Source: Paraburkholderia sp. BL21I4N1
GTDB lineage: Bacteria; Pseudomonadota; Gammaproteobacteria; Burkholderiales; Burkholderiaceae
Length of the DNA stretch: 64,000 nucleotides
Reading direction: 5' to 3'
Assembly (NCBI RefSeq): GCF_002973525.1
Contig: NZ_PVEN01000002.1
Location: 1 to 64,000 of the forward strand
Shown here: piece by piece, positions 14,884 through 24,813 of the stretch
Numbering within the stretch: the stretch's first letter is position 1
Layout: each line of letters starts with the position of its first letter
Position numbers and translations under genes: made by a program
The notes under the pieces: model-generated
Databases searched by the model: none
What the model was told of the DNA's origin: nothing
Seen by the model: only the letters and a program-made list of their open reading frames with translations

Positions 14884-16593
14884 TTACGCCGGCTTGCCCC
14901 AACTGTCGCGCAAGCTGACGATACGGTTGAATACGGGCTTGCCCGGCTTCGAATCGACGCGGTCGGCGACAAAGTAGCCGTGGCGCTCGAACTGATAGCG
15001 CTGTTCCGGCAGCGCGTTTTGCGCGCCCGGTTCGAGATACGCGTGAACCACGCGCTTCGAGTCGGGATTCAATGCGTCGAGGAATTCGCGGCCACCGGCG
15101 TCCGGTTGCGGTTCCTTGAACAGACGGTCGTAAATGCGCACTTCGGCGGGGTAGGCGGCGGCCGCGCTGACCCAGTGAATGTTGCCCTTGACCTTGTAGT
15201 TGTTCGCGCCTTCGGTGCCCGACTTGCTGTCCGGGAAGTAATTGCAATGCACCGCGACGATGTTGCCGTTTTCGTCTTTATCCGCGCCGAGGCATTCGAT
15301 CACGTAGCCGTAACGCAGCCGCACTTTGTTGCCCGGGAACAGACGGAAGTAGCCCTTCGGCGGCGCTTCGTTGTAGTCGTCGCGCTCGATCCACAGTTCG
15401 CGCGAAATCGGAAACTCGCGCACGCCGTGTTCCGGATGATGCGGATGAACTGGCGCACTGCACGGCTCGCTGACGCCTTCGGGGAAGTTGTCGATGATCA
15501 GCTTGACCGGATCGAGCACCGCTGCCGTACGCGGCGCCTTGTCGTCCAGATCGTCGCGCAGCGCACCTTCGAACACGCTCATGTCGATCCACGAATCGAC
15601 CTTGGTCACGCCGATGCGCTCGCAGAACAACTGGATCGCCTCGGGCGTGAAGCCGCGCCGACGCACGCCGACGATGGTCGGCATACGCGGATCGTCCCAG
15701 CCGTCCACATGGCCTTCGGTCACCAGTTGCAGCAGCTTGCGCTTGCTGGTGATCGCGTAGGTCAGGTTCAGACGCGAAAACTCGATTTGTTGCGGCAGCG
15801 GGCGCGTGAAAATGCCGGCTTCAGCCAGCTCGTTCAGAATCCAGTCGTACAGCGGACGATGGTCTTCGAATTCGAGCGTGCACAGCGAATGCGTGATGTT
15901 TTCCAGCGCGTCCGAAATGCAATGCGTGTAGTCGTACATCGGGTACACGCACCAGGCGTCGCCGGTGCGGTAGTGATGCGCGAAGCGGATGCGGTAAATG
16001 ACGGGGTCGCGCATATTGAAGTTCGGCGACGACATGTCGATCTTCGCGCGCAGCACGTGTTCGCCTTCCTTGAACTCGCCGGCCTTCATGCGGCGGAACA
16101 GGTCGAGGTTTTCCTGCACCGAGCGCTCGCGGAAGCGCGACGGCGTGCCGACTTCGGAGGCCGAGCCGCGGTTGGCGCGCATTTCTTCGGCCGACTGGCT
16201 GTCCACGTAAGCCTTGCCGCGTTCGATCAGCAGTTCGGCGAACTCGTACAGCTTGTCGTAGTAGTTGCTCGCGTAGTAGAGCTGTTCCTTGCCGTCTTTT
16301 TCCCACTCGAAACCGAGCCAACGCACGGCGTCGATAATCGAGTCGACGTATTCGACGCTTTCCTTTTCCGGATTGGTGTCGTCGAAGCGCAGATGGCACA
16401 CGCCGCCGTAGCTGCGCGCCACGCCGAAGTTCAGGCAGATGCTCTTGGCGTGACCGATATGCAGATAGCCGTTCGGCTCGGGCGGAAAGCGCGTTTCGAC
16501 GCGCTGGCCCCACTTGCCGGTGCGGTTGTCGTCGTCGATGATGTTGCGGATGAAGTTGGATGCCGCTGGCGCGTCGTTGCGTTCGGTATTCAT
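14884..16593 (-). CDS. glnS: Glutaminyl-tRNA synthetase
   Basis: A class I aminoacyl-tRNA synthetase of 569 aa, the usual length, charging tRNA-Gln in the cytosol. The signature HIGH is at residues 45-48 (PNGYLHIGH). The KMSKS equivalent appears as ITSKRKLLQLV, and the GlnRS-specific RFDDTNPEKE and WGDDPRMPT-like block (DGWDDPRMPTIVGVRRRG) are present. The C-terminal beta-barrel anticodon-binding region is complete. It is monocistronic with a hairpin terminator before gltI. Confidence 0.97.
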   Translation of the reverse strand: MNTERNDAPAASNFIRNIIDDDNRTGKWGQRVETRFPPEPNGYLHIGHAKSICLNFGVARSYGGVCHLRFDDTNPEKESVEYVDSIIDAVRWLGFEWEKDGKEQLYYASNYYDKLYEFAELLIERGKAYVDSQSAEEMRANRGSASEVGTPSRFRERSVQENLDLFRRMKAGEFKEGEHVLRAKIDMSSPNFNMRDPVIYRIRFAHHYRTGDAWCVYPMYDYTHCISDALENITHSLCTLEFEDHRPLYDWILNELAEAGIFTRPLPQQIEFSRLNLTYAITSKRKLLQLVTEGHVDGWDDPRMPTIVGVRRRGFTPEAIQLFCERIGVTKVDSWIDMSVFEGALRDDLDDKAPRTAAVLDPVKLIIDNFPEGVSEPCSAPVHPHHPEHGVREFPISRELWIERDDYNEAPPKGYFRLFPGNKVRLRYGYVIECLGADKDENGNIVAVHCNYFPDSKSGTEGANNYKVKGNIHWVSAAAAYPAEVRIYDRLFKEPQPDAGGREFLDALNPDSKRVVHAYLEPGAQNALPEQRYQFERHGYFVADRVDSKPGKPVFNRIVSLRDSWGKPA

Positions 16594-17015
16594 GCGAGAA
16601 GGTGAAAGTCGGTCGGGGCGCGCAATGCGCCCACTTATCCGTTAATTCTACCTGACGTGTCTCTTTGCGACAGGCGAGTGCGGCGCGCAGCCAACGTTCG
16701 AGCGGTCTCTACGGTTTTTCGAGGGCCTGGACGCCTGCCGCAAGCTGCGTTTAAGGTGCTGTAACAGGAGGTAAAACGGTTTGTTGGCGGGCAGGGCGGC
16801 GACTTAGGATGCGAGCGGCGTGGTTTGTCCACGGTTGGCTCCTGGCCAATGGGGCGGCCGAGGCCTTGGCCAATGCGATGCGTCAGTCAACCTGAGCGGC
16901 CGAAGCCGCTGTCCGCGCCGGCCGCACGCCCCCTCATGCCTTGCCGCTCTGCCGCCTTGCCTGAGCTTGCACTGCTCGGGCGTCGCTGGCGCCCATCGTT
17001 CCCGGAGTATCTCGG
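16594..17015. other. Intergenic region without a recognised gene
   Basis: The 422 bases between the divergent glnS and ggt genes must hold both promoters. I see no convincing coding frame, RNA gene or strong repeat; small frames here are GC-rich shadows. Confidence 0.6.
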
Positions 17016-18767
17016 ATGTCTGTCCCGACCCACGACGCGCGTCGCGCGCCTTTCGTTTCTGTTTCTCTCGCCCGGATCGTGACGGTTTCAGCCCTGCTCG
17101 CGTTCGTCACGGCGAGCCTCGCGCCGGTCGCTGCGCTCGCGAAAACGCCGCCGCCCAAAGCCGTGCTCGATGCTTCCGCGGTGGCGGCGCCGGATCGTTA
17201 TAGCGCGGATGCCGCGCAGCAGATCTTCGCCGCGGGCGGCAATGCGGTCGACGCGGCAGTCGCGATGGCCTTCACGCTGGCCGTGACCCGTCCGGATGCC
17301 GGCAACATCGGCGGTGGCGGCTTCATGACCGTGTTGATGGACGGCAAGCCGTACTTTCTCGACTACCGCGAGCGCGCCCCGCAGCAGGCGACCCGCGACA
17401 TGTACCTCGACGACAAGGGCAACCTGGTGCCGGGCATGAGCGTGGTCGGGCATCGGGCGGTGGGGGTGCCGGGCACCGTCGAAGGTATGTGGGAGGCGCA
17501 GCAGCGTTTCGGCAAACTGAAGTGGAAACAGGTGCTGGCGCCCGCGATCCGTTACGCCACGGACGGTTTCGTGGTCGAGCCGTGGCTGCAGCAGCGCCAC
17601 GACACGGCGGCGAAAAACTTCGCCGGCAAGACCAATTTCGACGCTTACTTCTCGAATCTCAAAGCGGGCGCGACGTATCGCCAGCCCGAACTGGCGCAAA
17701 CCCTGTCGCGCATTGCCGGCGACGGCGGCCGCGAATTCTACGAAGGCCGCACCGCCGATCTGATCGCGCAGCAGATGTATGGCCATGGGCTCGTCACGAA
17801 GGCGGACCTGAACCAGTACAAGGCCGTGTGGCGCCAGCCGCTCACCGCCGACTGGAACGGCTACCAGGTCGTTACCGCGCCGCCGCCGAGTTCGGGTGGC
17901 GTCGGGCTGATTCAGATGCTGAAGATGAAGGCCGATCTGAAGCAGGCTTTCGACGGCCTTGAATTGAATTCGGCGCCGTACATCCACCTGATCGCGCAGA
18001 TCGAGGACCGCGTATTCGCCGACCGCCAGCAATACCTGAGCGATCCGGATTCGTACAAGGTGCCGGTCGACAGGCTGACCGACGACGCCTACCTCGCGCA
18101 ACGCGCCGACGAAGTCACGCCTGACGAGGTGCCGGGCGCCACGCCGGTCAAACCCGGGCTTGGCGAGGCGTTGCCGGAAAAGGCCCAAACCACGCATTTC
18201 TCGGTGGTCGACAAGTGGGGCAATGCCGTGTCGAACACCTACACGCTGAACGGCGATTTCGGCTCGGGCGTGGTGGTGGACGGCGGCGGTTTCCTGCTGA
18301 ACGACGCCATGGACGATTTCGTCACCAAGCCGGCCAGCGCGGCGCCGTCCGGCGCGAGCAGCGTTGAAGTCAACACGGTGGCGCCGGGCCGTCGCCCGCT
18401 TTCGTCGATGACGCCGACGCTGCTGCTGAAGGACGGCAAGATCGCGCTCGTGATCGGCACGCCGGGCGGCTCGCGGATTCTGACCACGATTTTCCAGGTG
18501 ATGACAGACCTGGTCGACTTCAGCATGACGCCGACGGACGCACTCGCCGCGATGCGTTTTCATCACCAGTTGTTGCCGCGGAAGACGATCTATTTCGAGC
18601 CGTATCGTCCGATCACGGGTGAACTGGCCGAGCAACTGCAAGCGAAGGGCTACACGCTCGAAGGCCAGTCGTTCAACGGCGACGTGCAGATGATTCGCGT
18701 GCAAGGCACGACGCCCGAGCCGGCTGCGGACCCGCGTGGCGTGGGGGTGGGGCGTGTGATACGGTGA
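17016..18767 (+). CDS. ggt: Gamma-glutamyltransferase
   Basis: A periplasmic Ntn-hydrolase of 583 aa that transfers or hydrolyses the gamma-glutamyl group of glutathione and related compounds. A long signal peptide ends near VAALA. The precursor self-cleaves before the catalytic Thr; the family site TTHFSVVDKWGN is present with Thr392 as the expected nucleophile. FGSGVVVDGGGFLLND and PLSSMTP (gamma-glutamyl binding) follow in the small subunit. N-terminal GGNAVDAAVAMAFTL and IGGGGFM are canonical. Both subunits are intact. It is followed by a hydrolase gene 71 bases away. Confidence 0.95.
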   Translation: MSVPTHDARRAPFVSVSLARIVTVSALLAFVTASLAPVAALAKTPPPKAVLDASAVAAPDRYSADAAQQIFAAGGNAVDAAVAMAFTLAVTRPDAGNIGGGGFMTVLMDGKPYFLDYRERAPQQATRDMYLDDKGNLVPGMSVVGHRAVGVPGTVEGMWEAQQRFGKLKWKQVLAPAIRYATDGFVVEPWLQQRHDTAAKNFAGKTNFDAYFSNLKAGATYRQPELAQTLSRIAGDGGREFYEGRTADLIAQQMYGHGLVTKADLNQYKAVWRQPLTADWNGYQVVTAPPPSSGGVGLIQMLKMKADLKQAFDGLELNSAPYIHLIAQIEDRVFADRQQYLSDPDSYKVPVDRLTDDAYLAQRADEVTPDEVPGATPVKPGLGEALPEKAQTTHFSVVDKWGNAVSNTYTLNGDFGSGVVVDGGGFLLNDAMDDFVTKPASAAPSGASSVEVNTVAPGRRPLSSMTPTLLLKDGKIALVIGTPGGSRILTTIFQVMTDLVDFSMTPTDALAAMRFHHQLLPRKTIYFEPYRPITGELAEQLQAKGYTLEGQSFNGDVQMIRVQGTTPEPAADPRGVGVGRVIR

Positions 18768-18838
18768 GGCGGGGGTTTCGCGATCGGCGACCGACGAATC
18801 GGCGAATCAACGTATCAACCAGCAACCACACCGAACGC

Positions 18839-19399
18839 ATGAGCGGACAACAACTCGACATTCTCGTACTGCCCGGCTATCAGGGCTCCGGCGCAGGCCA
18901 TTGGCAAACCCGCTGGGAGGCGCTCGATCCGGCTTTCACGCGCGTGCGGATGCCCGACTGGGATCACCCCTCGCGCGACGCGTGGTGCCGCACGCTCGAC
19001 GCCGCAGTGAGCGCCGCCGACGCGCCCGTGACGTTCGCCGCGCATAGTCTCGGCTGCTTGACGACCGCGTTCTGGGCCACGCAGTATGCGAGCGCCGCGC
19101 AACTCGCGAAGGTGGCGGGCGCGTTGCTGGTGGCCGTGCCCGATCCTGCCGGCAGTCATTTTCCGCGCGACGCCAGCGGTTTCGCACCGGTTCCGCTCAC
19201 GCGCTTGCCATTTGCCAGCATTGTCGTGGCGAGCAGCGACGATCCGTACGGCGGCGAGCCGTTCTCACAGACCTGCGCGAGCGGCTGGGGCAGCCGCTGG
19301 ATCGGCATCGGCCCGCGCGGTCATATCAATGCCGATAGCGGACTCGGCGATTGGGATGAAGGGCGGCGCTGGTTGCGCTCGTTCGGCGAAGAGGGCTAA
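18839..19399 (+). CDS. RBBP9/YdeN-type alpha/beta serine hydrolase
   Basis: A 186-aa small alpha/beta hydrolase. It starts with the family motif LVLPGYQGSGAGHWQ. The nucleophile elbow is AHSLGC, followed by a later SSDDPYGG (acid) and RGHINADSGLGDW (His), completing the triad. Typical length for RBBP9/YdeN proteins, whose natural substrate is mostly unknown. The ATG at 18839 is the last in-frame Met before the first strand; an upstream frame lacks family similarity. It may share a transcript with ggt. Confidence 0.85.
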   Translation: MSGQQLDILVLPGYQGSGAGHWQTRWEALDPAFTRVRMPDWDHPSRDAWCRTLDAAVSAADAPVTFAAHSLGCLTTAFWATQYASAAQLAKVAGALLVAVPDPAGSHFPRDASGFAPVPLTRLPFASIVVASSDDPYGGEPFSQTCASGWGSRWIGIGPRGHINADSGLGDWDEGRRWLRSFGEEG

Positions 19400-19441
19400 A
19401 CAGCACGCTCTGGCGGGACACTTCCGGCACCCGTTCGTGCC

Positions 19442-20662
19442 TCAAATCACCGATTGCTTGCGCAACGCCGCGATCCTCGCCTCGTCATAACCCAGCACGT
19501 CGCGAAGGATGCTCTCCGTGTGCTCACCCAAGGTGGGCGGGGCCGTCAACGCTTCGGGCGGCGTGCCGCTCATCCTGATTGGATTGCGCACCAGCTTGAC
19601 CGCGCCGGCCGAAGGATGCGGCAGATCGACCCGCATGCCGCGCGCCACCACCTGCTCATTCTCGAAGACTTCGCCAAGATCGTTGATCGGCCCGCATGGC
19701 ACACCGGCGGCTTCCAGCGCGGCGATCCACTGATGTTTGCCCTGTAGCCGCACCATGTCGGCAAGAATCGGCGCCAGCGTTTCGCGCTGACGCACGCGGG
19801 CCGGGTTGGTGGCGAAGCGCTCGTCGTCGGCCAGTTCCGGGCGGCCGCCCGCTTCGACGAACTTGCGGAACTGCCCGTCGTTGCCGACCGCGACGATGAT
19901 CCAGCCGTCGCGGGTCTGGAAGGTCTGGTAGGGCACGATGTTCGGATGCGCGTTGCCCCAGCGCACCGGCGGCTGGCCGCTGGCGAGGAAGTTCGAATTC
20001 ATGTTGGCGAGCATGGCCACCTGCACGTCGAGCAGCGCCATGTCGATGTATTGACCTTCACCCGTGCGATCGCGATGCGTGAGCGCGGTCAGCACGGCGA
20101 CGGTCGAATACATGCCGGTCATGAGGTCGGCGATCGCGACGCCGGCCTTTTGCGGACCGCCGCCCGGCTGGCCGTCGCGCTCGCCGGTAATGCTCATGAA
20201 GCCGCCGATGCCCTGCACGATGAAGTCGTAGCCCGCGCGTTGCGCATATGGCCCGGTCTGCCCGAAGCCCGTCACCGAGCAGTAGATCAGATCCGGCTTC
20301 ACTGCCTTGAGCGACTCGTAGTCCAGACCGTACTTCCGCAACTGGCCGACCTTGTAGTTTTCCAGCACCACGTCGCTTTGCGCGGCCAGTTCGCGGATGA
20401 TCCGCTGGCCTTCGGGCGAGGCGATGTCGACGGTGACCGAGCGCTTGTTGCGGTTGGCCGCGAGGTAGTACGCGGCTTCGCGCGTGTCGGCGCCATCCGG
20501 CGTTTTCAAGTACGGAGGGCCCCAATGCCGCGTGTCGTCGCCGACCTCGGGACGTTCGATCTTGATCACGTCGGCGCCGAAATCGGCAAGCGTCTGCGCG
20601 CACCACGGCCCGGCGAGCACACGGGTGAGGTCCAGCACGCGGATATGACTGAGAGCGCCCAT
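19442..20662 (-). CDS. CaiB/BaiF class III CoA-transferase
   Basis: A 406-aa CoA-transferase that moves CoA between carboxylic acids through an aspartyl-CoA intermediate. Family motifs are VLDLTRVLAGPWCAQTLADFGADVIKIE at the N-terminus, LAANRNKRSVTVD, the region GEGQYIDMALLDVQVAM containing the expected catalytic Asp, and a C-terminal LGEHTESILRDVLGYD. Length is normal. Substrate cannot be assigned: no acyl-CoA dehydrogenase or other partner is adjacent. It is convergent with the serine hydrolase and divergent from alaS. Confidence 0.88.
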   Translation of the reverse strand: MGALSHIRVLDLTRVLAGPWCAQTLADFGADVIKIERPEVGDDTRHWGPPYLKTPDGADTREAAYYLAANRNKRSVTVDIASPEGQRIIRELAAQSDVVLENYKVGQLRKYGLDYESLKAVKPDLIYCSVTGFGQTGPYAQRAGYDFIVQGIGGFMSITGERDGQPGGGPQKAGVAIADLMTGMYSTVAVLTALTHRDRTGEGQYIDMALLDVQVAMLANMNSNFLASGQPPVRWGNAHPNIVPYQTFQTRDGWIIVAVGNDGQFRKFVEAGGRPELADDERFATNPARVRQRETLAPILADMVRLQGKHQWIAALEAAGVPCGPINDLGEVFENEQVVARGMRVDLPHPSAGAVKLVRNPIRMSGTPPEALTAPPTLGEHTESILRDVLGYDEARIAALRKQSVI

Positions 20663-20873
20663 GTTGTTCGATGTCTCCTAGGTAGCCGAAGCGGCGCGCA
20701 AGGCGCCGCGGATGGAGGCAATCTTAAGCGATTCCCGCGCGCCGCCGCAGTCGGCCGAACGGCATAGGACGAATCGAGCAAGCCGTTTGCGCCCGCGTGT
20801 CTCGCGCTGCCCGTTCAAACCTGGCCGAACGGCCAACTGGCGCACGGCCCGTCGCGCAAGGGCGCCGATCCCG

Positions 20874-20879
20874 TATAAT
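20874..20879 (+). promoter_or_regulatory. -10 element (TATAAT), probable alaS promoter
   Basis: A perfect TATAAT lies 87 bases upstream of the alaS start in the 303-base gap (20663-20965) between the CoA-transferase and alaS. The -35 at the expected spacing (GTCGCG) is poor. No other feature is seen in this gap. Confidence 0.5.
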
Positions 20880-20965
20880 CGGTCGGTTAAGAAACAAACA
20901 GTTGGCGCATCCCACGATGCCGCCGGTAACAGCCAGGGAACTGGCAAACCCGTCCCCCGCACGCT

Positions 20966-23590
20966 ATGAAAGCCGCCGAAATCCGCGAGAAATTCCTCAA
21001 GTTCTTCGAATCGAAGGGCCATACGATCGTTCGCTCGTCGAGCCTTGTGCCCGGCAACGACCCGACGCTGCTCTTTACCAATTCGGGAATGGTGCAGTTC
21101 AAAGATGTGTTCCTCGGCGCCGAATCGCGTCCGTATTCGCGTGCCACGACCTCGCAGCGCAGCGTGCGCGCGGGCGGCAAGCATAACGACCTGGAAAACG
21201 TCGGTTACACCGCGCGTCACCACACGTTCTTTGAAATGCTGGGCAACTTCTCGTTCGGCGACTACTTCAAGCGCGACGCGGTCCACTATGCGTGGGAATT
21301 GCTGACGGGCGTCTACCAGTTGCCGAAAGACAAGCTGTGGGTCACCGTCTATCACGAAGACGACGAAGCACACGACATCTGGGCGAAAGAAGTGGGCGTG
21401 CCGGTCGAGCGCATCATCCGCATCGGCGACAACAAGGGCGCGCGCTACGCGTCGGACAACTTCTGGCAAATGGCCGACGTCGGCCCGTGCGGCCCGTGCT
21501 CGGAAATCTTCTACGACCACGGCCCGGACGTGTGGGGCGGCCCGCCGGGATCGCCTGAAGAAGACGGCGACCGCTACATCGAGGTGTGGAACCTCGTGTT
21601 CATGCAGTTCAGCCGAGACGCGCAAGGCAACATGACGCCGCTGCCCAAGCAATGCGTCGACACCGGCATGGGCCTGGAGCGGATTGCCGCCGTGCTGCAG
21701 CACGTGCACAGCAACTACGAGATCGACCTGTTCCAGGCGCTGATCAAGGCCGCCGGCCGCGAAACGGGCGTGACCGATCTGACCAACAATTCGCTGAAGG
21801 TGATCGCCGATCACATCCGCGCGTGTTCGTTCCTGATCGTCGACGGCGTGATTCCGGGCAACGAAGGCCGCGGCTACGTGCTGCGCCGTATCGTGCGCCG
21901 GGCGATCCGTCACGGCTACAAGCTGGGCAAGAAGGGGTCGTTCTTCCATCGCATGGTGCCGGACCTCGTCGCGCAAATGGGCGAGGCGTATCCGGAGCTG
22001 AAGGAAGCGGAACAACGCGTGACCGACGTGTTGCGCCAGGAAGAAGAACGCTTCTTCGAGACCATCGAACACGGCATGTCGATTCTCGAAAGCGCGCTGG
22101 CCGACCTCGAGGCGAAGGGCGGCAAGACGCTCGACGGCGAACTCGCGTTCAAGCTGCACGACACGTACGGCTTCCCGCTGGATCTAACGGCGGACGTCTG
22201 CCGCGAACGTGAAGTCACGGTCGACGAAGCGGCCTTCGACGAAGCCATGGCGCGTCAGCGCGAACAGGCGCGCGCGGCGGGCAAGTTCAAGATGGCGCAA
22301 GGCCTCGAATACTCGGGCGCGAAGACCACATTCCACGGTTACGAAGAAGTCGTTTTCGACGACGCCAAGGTGATCGCGCTGTATGTCGACGGCGCGTCGG
22401 TGCAGGCAGTCGAACACGGCCAGCAGGCTGTGGTGGTGCTCGACCACACGCCGTTCTACGCGGAGTCGGGCGGCCAGGTCGGCGACCAGGGCGTGCTGGC
22501 CAACGCCAGCGTGCGCTTCGCGGTGGCCGACACGCTGAAGGTGCAGGCCGACGTGGTCGGGCATCACGGCACGCTCGAGCAGGGCACGCTGAAGGTCGGC
22601 GACGTGGTCAAGGCGGAGATAGACGCGGTGCGTCGTGCCCGCACCGAACGCAACCACTCGGCCACGCACTTGATGCACAAGGCGCTGCGCGAAGTGCTCG
22701 GTTCGCACGTGCAGCAGAAGGGCTCGCTGGTCGACGCGGAGAAGACCCGTTTCGACTTTGCACACAACGCGCCCATGACCGACGACCAGATCCGTCAGGT
22801 CGAAGCGATCGTCAACGCCGAAGTGCTGGCCAACGCGCCCGGCATCGTGCAACTCATGCCGTACGACGAAGCGGTGAAGGGTGGCGCGATGGCGCTGTTC
22901 GGCGAAAAGTACGGCGACGAAGTGCGCGTGCTCGACCTCGGCTTCTCGCGTGAATTGTGCGGCGGTACGCACGTGCATCGCACCGGCGACATCGGCTTCT
23001 TCAAGATCGTGATGGAAGGTGGCGTGGCGGCGGGTATCCGTCGCGTGGAAGCGATCACCGGCGACAACGCGGTGCGCTTCGTGCAGGACCTCGACGCGCG
23101 CATCAACGCGGCGGCGGCGGTGCTGAAGGCGCAGCCGTCGGAACTGACGCAGCGCATCACGCAGGTGCAGGATCAGGTGAAGTCGCTCGAGAAGGAATTG
23201 AGCGCGCTGAAGTCGAAGATGGCGTCGAGCCAAGGCGACGAACTCGCCGGTCAGGCCATCGAAATCGCCGGCGTGCATGTGCTCGCGGCCACGCTGGAAG
23301 GCGCGGACGTCAAGACGCTGCGCGAGACGGTGGACAAGCTGAAGGACAAGCTGAAGAGCGCGGCGATCGTGCTGGCTTCCGTCGAGGGCGGCAAGGTCAG
23401 CCTGATTGCTGGCGTGACGTCCGACGCCAGCAAGAAGGTCAAGGCGGGCGAGCTGGTGAACTTTGTCGCGCAGCAGGTCGGCGGCAAGGGCGGCGGCCGG
23501 CCGGATATGGCTCAGGCTGGCGGTACCGAACCGGCAAACCTGCCTGCCGCACTGGCTGGCGTAAAGAGTTGGGTCGAAACGCAGCTTTGA
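20966..23590 (+). CDS. alaS: Alanyl-tRNA synthetase
   Basis: A class II synthetase of 874 aa, full length, that charges and proofreads tRNA-Ala. The start is fixed by the universal [19 protein letters not shown]. The aminoacylation core contains [17 protein letters not shown] and [24 protein letters not shown] motifs ([16 protein letters not shown]). The editing domain has the zinc residues HSATHLMH and [13 protein letters not shown]. The C-terminal DHH-type domain ends [11 protein letters not shown]. All parts are intact. Confidence 0.97.
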   Translation: MKAAEIREKFLKFFESKGHTIVRSSSLVPGNDPTLLFTNSGMVQFKDVFLGAESRPYSRATTSQRSVRAGGKHNDLENVGYTARHHTFFEMLGNFSFGDYFKRDAVHYAWELLTGVYQLPKDKLWVTVYHEDDEAHDIWAKEVGVPVERIIRIGDNKGARYASDNFWQMADVGPCGPCSEIFYDHGPDVWGGPPGSPEEDGDRYIEVWNLVFMQFSRDAQGNMTPLPKQCVDTGMGLERIAAVLQHVHSNYEIDLFQALIKAAGRETGVTDLTNNSLKVIADHIRACSFLIVDGVIPGNEGRGYVLRRIVRRAIRHGYKLGKKGSFFHRMVPDLVAQMGEAYPELKEAEQRVTDVLRQEEERFFETIEHGMSILESALADLEAKGGKTLDGELAFKLHDTYGFPLDLTADVCREREVTVDEAAFDEAMARQREQARAAGKFKMAQGLEYSGAKTTFHGYEEVVFDDAKVIALYVDGASVQAVEHGQQAVVVLDHTPFYAESGGQVGDQGVLANASVRFAVADTLKVQADVVGHHGTLEQGTLKVGDVVKAEIDAVRRARTERNHSATHLMHKALREVLGSHVQQKGSLVDAEKTRFDFAHNAPMTDDQIRQVEAIVNAEVLANAPGIVQLMPYDEAVKGGAMALFGEKYGDEVRVLDLGFSRELCGGTHVHRTGDIGFFKIVMEGGVAAGIRRVEAITGDNAVRFVQDLDARINAAAAVLKAQPSELTQRITQVQDQVKSLEKELSALKSKMASSQGDELAGQAIEIAGVHVLAATLEGADVKTLRETVDKLKDKLKSAAIVLASVEGGKVSLIAGVTSDASKKVKAGELVNFVAQQVGGKGGGRPDMAQAGGTEPANLPAALAGVKSWVETQL

Positions 23591-23812
23591 TTGGCGTTTG
23601 ATTGAGCCATGCGGGCCACGCGGGGCGCCGGGGTATCGGCGTGCCGCGTGGCCTAAGTTTTTTGTACTGGCGTTTCAGCGCGAGCACTGTACGGCGGGCG
23701 GTCCATGGTTCACCGTGCGAAACGCCGCGCGTCTTCTGCCATTGAGGGCGCTTGCGTTAGCGGCCTTCTCGGTCGCCGGCGCACACAATCATGCTGCCGC
23801 CGGCACAAGCGG

Positions 23813-24727
23813 TCAGACTGCCGCTGGCGCAGCAGCATCCGCCGCAGACTCCACCTCTCCGTCCTTCGCCGTCAGTGTCTTCTTCAGCGCGTTGAGCGCG
23901 GACGAAAAATGCCCGCGACGCCACACCAGTAGCGTCTCGATCGGCTCGATTTCCGGCAGCGGGTGAACCGCGATATTGCTGGAATCGGCCAGCAGGTCCA
24001 ACACCGACCGCGGCGCGACCGCCACACCCGCACCGGCCGCCACGCACGCGACGATCGCGTGATAGGAGCCCAGCTCCAGCACGCGCGCCGGCCGCACGCC
24101 GTGCTCCAGATACCACTTCTCGATGTAAGCGCGGTAAGCGCAGCCATGCTCGAACGCGACCAGCGTCGACAGCGCGATATCTCGCACTTCCCGAATCTGC
24201 CGATGCTCACGCGGCGTCAGCATCACCAGCTCTTCGGTGAACACCGGCACCGTCTCGAACAATTCGCCGAGCGCGGCCGGATCGAGCGGCTCCGCGACGA
24301 GCGCCGCGTCCACTTCGAACTCACGCACGCGCTCGATCAGCTTGCCGGTCGTGCCGGTTTCCAGTTCCAGCGCCACGTCGGGCCATTGCGTGTGATAACG
24401 CGCGAGCAATCCGGGCAGACGGGTGGCCGCGACGCTTTCCATCGTGCCCAGACGCAGACGCCCGCTTGGACGATCTTCCCGCACCGCATGACGCGCCTCG
24501 TCGGCGAGGGCGAGCAGGCGTTCCGCGTAGGGCAGCAGCGTCTCGCCGGCCGGCGTGAGCACAAGCCGGCGGCCGTCGCGGATGAACAGGTCGGTGCCCA
24601 GTTGCTCTTCTAGCTGCTTGATGCGCGTGGTCACGTTCGATTGCACGCGATTGAGCTTGGCAGCGGCGCGCGTCACGCCGTTTTCTCGCACGACAGCCCG
24701 AAATATGGTCAAAGCGGCCAGATCCAT
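23813..24727 (-). CDS. LysR-family transcriptional regulator
   Basis: A 304-aa LysR protein: an N-terminal winged helix (LTIFRAVVRENGVTRAAAKLNRVQSNVTTRIKQLEEQLGT) and a C-terminal periplasmic-binding-like effector domain (LGTMESVAATRLP...). The last ~20 residues are an Ala-rich tail. It is divergent from the MFS transporter gene 86 bases away, the standard arrangement for a LysR controlling its neighbour. The AT-rich gap contains ATTCATTTTTAATGAT, a candidate site of the T-N11-A type. Effector unknown. Confidence 0.9.
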   Translation of the reverse strand: MDLAALTIFRAVVRENGVTRAAAKLNRVQSNVTTRIKQLEEQLGTDLFIRDGRRLVLTPAGETLLPYAERLLALADEARHAVREDRPSGRLRLGTMESVAATRLPGLLARYHTQWPDVALELETGTTGKLIERVREFEVDAALVAEPLDPAALGELFETVPVFTEELVMLTPREHRQIREVRDIALSTLVAFEHGCAYRAYIEKWYLEHGVRPARVLELGSYHAIVACVAAGAGVAVAPRSVLDLLADSSNIAVHPLPEIEPIETLLVWRRGHFSSALNALKKTLTAKDGEVESAADAAAPAAV

Positions 24728-24813
24728 GATCTCTCCTGGCGATGATTGATATCGTAATTATTCATTTTTAATGATTGAAAGGTCAAGCTAATATGCAGTG
24801 AATCCAACCTGAA

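Noticed and set aside
14593..16605. Long plus-strand frame opposite glnS
   Set aside because: High GC content leaves long antisense frames open; glnS on the minus strand is unambiguous. The same applies to frames opposite ggt (17088-18704) and valS (62055-63962).
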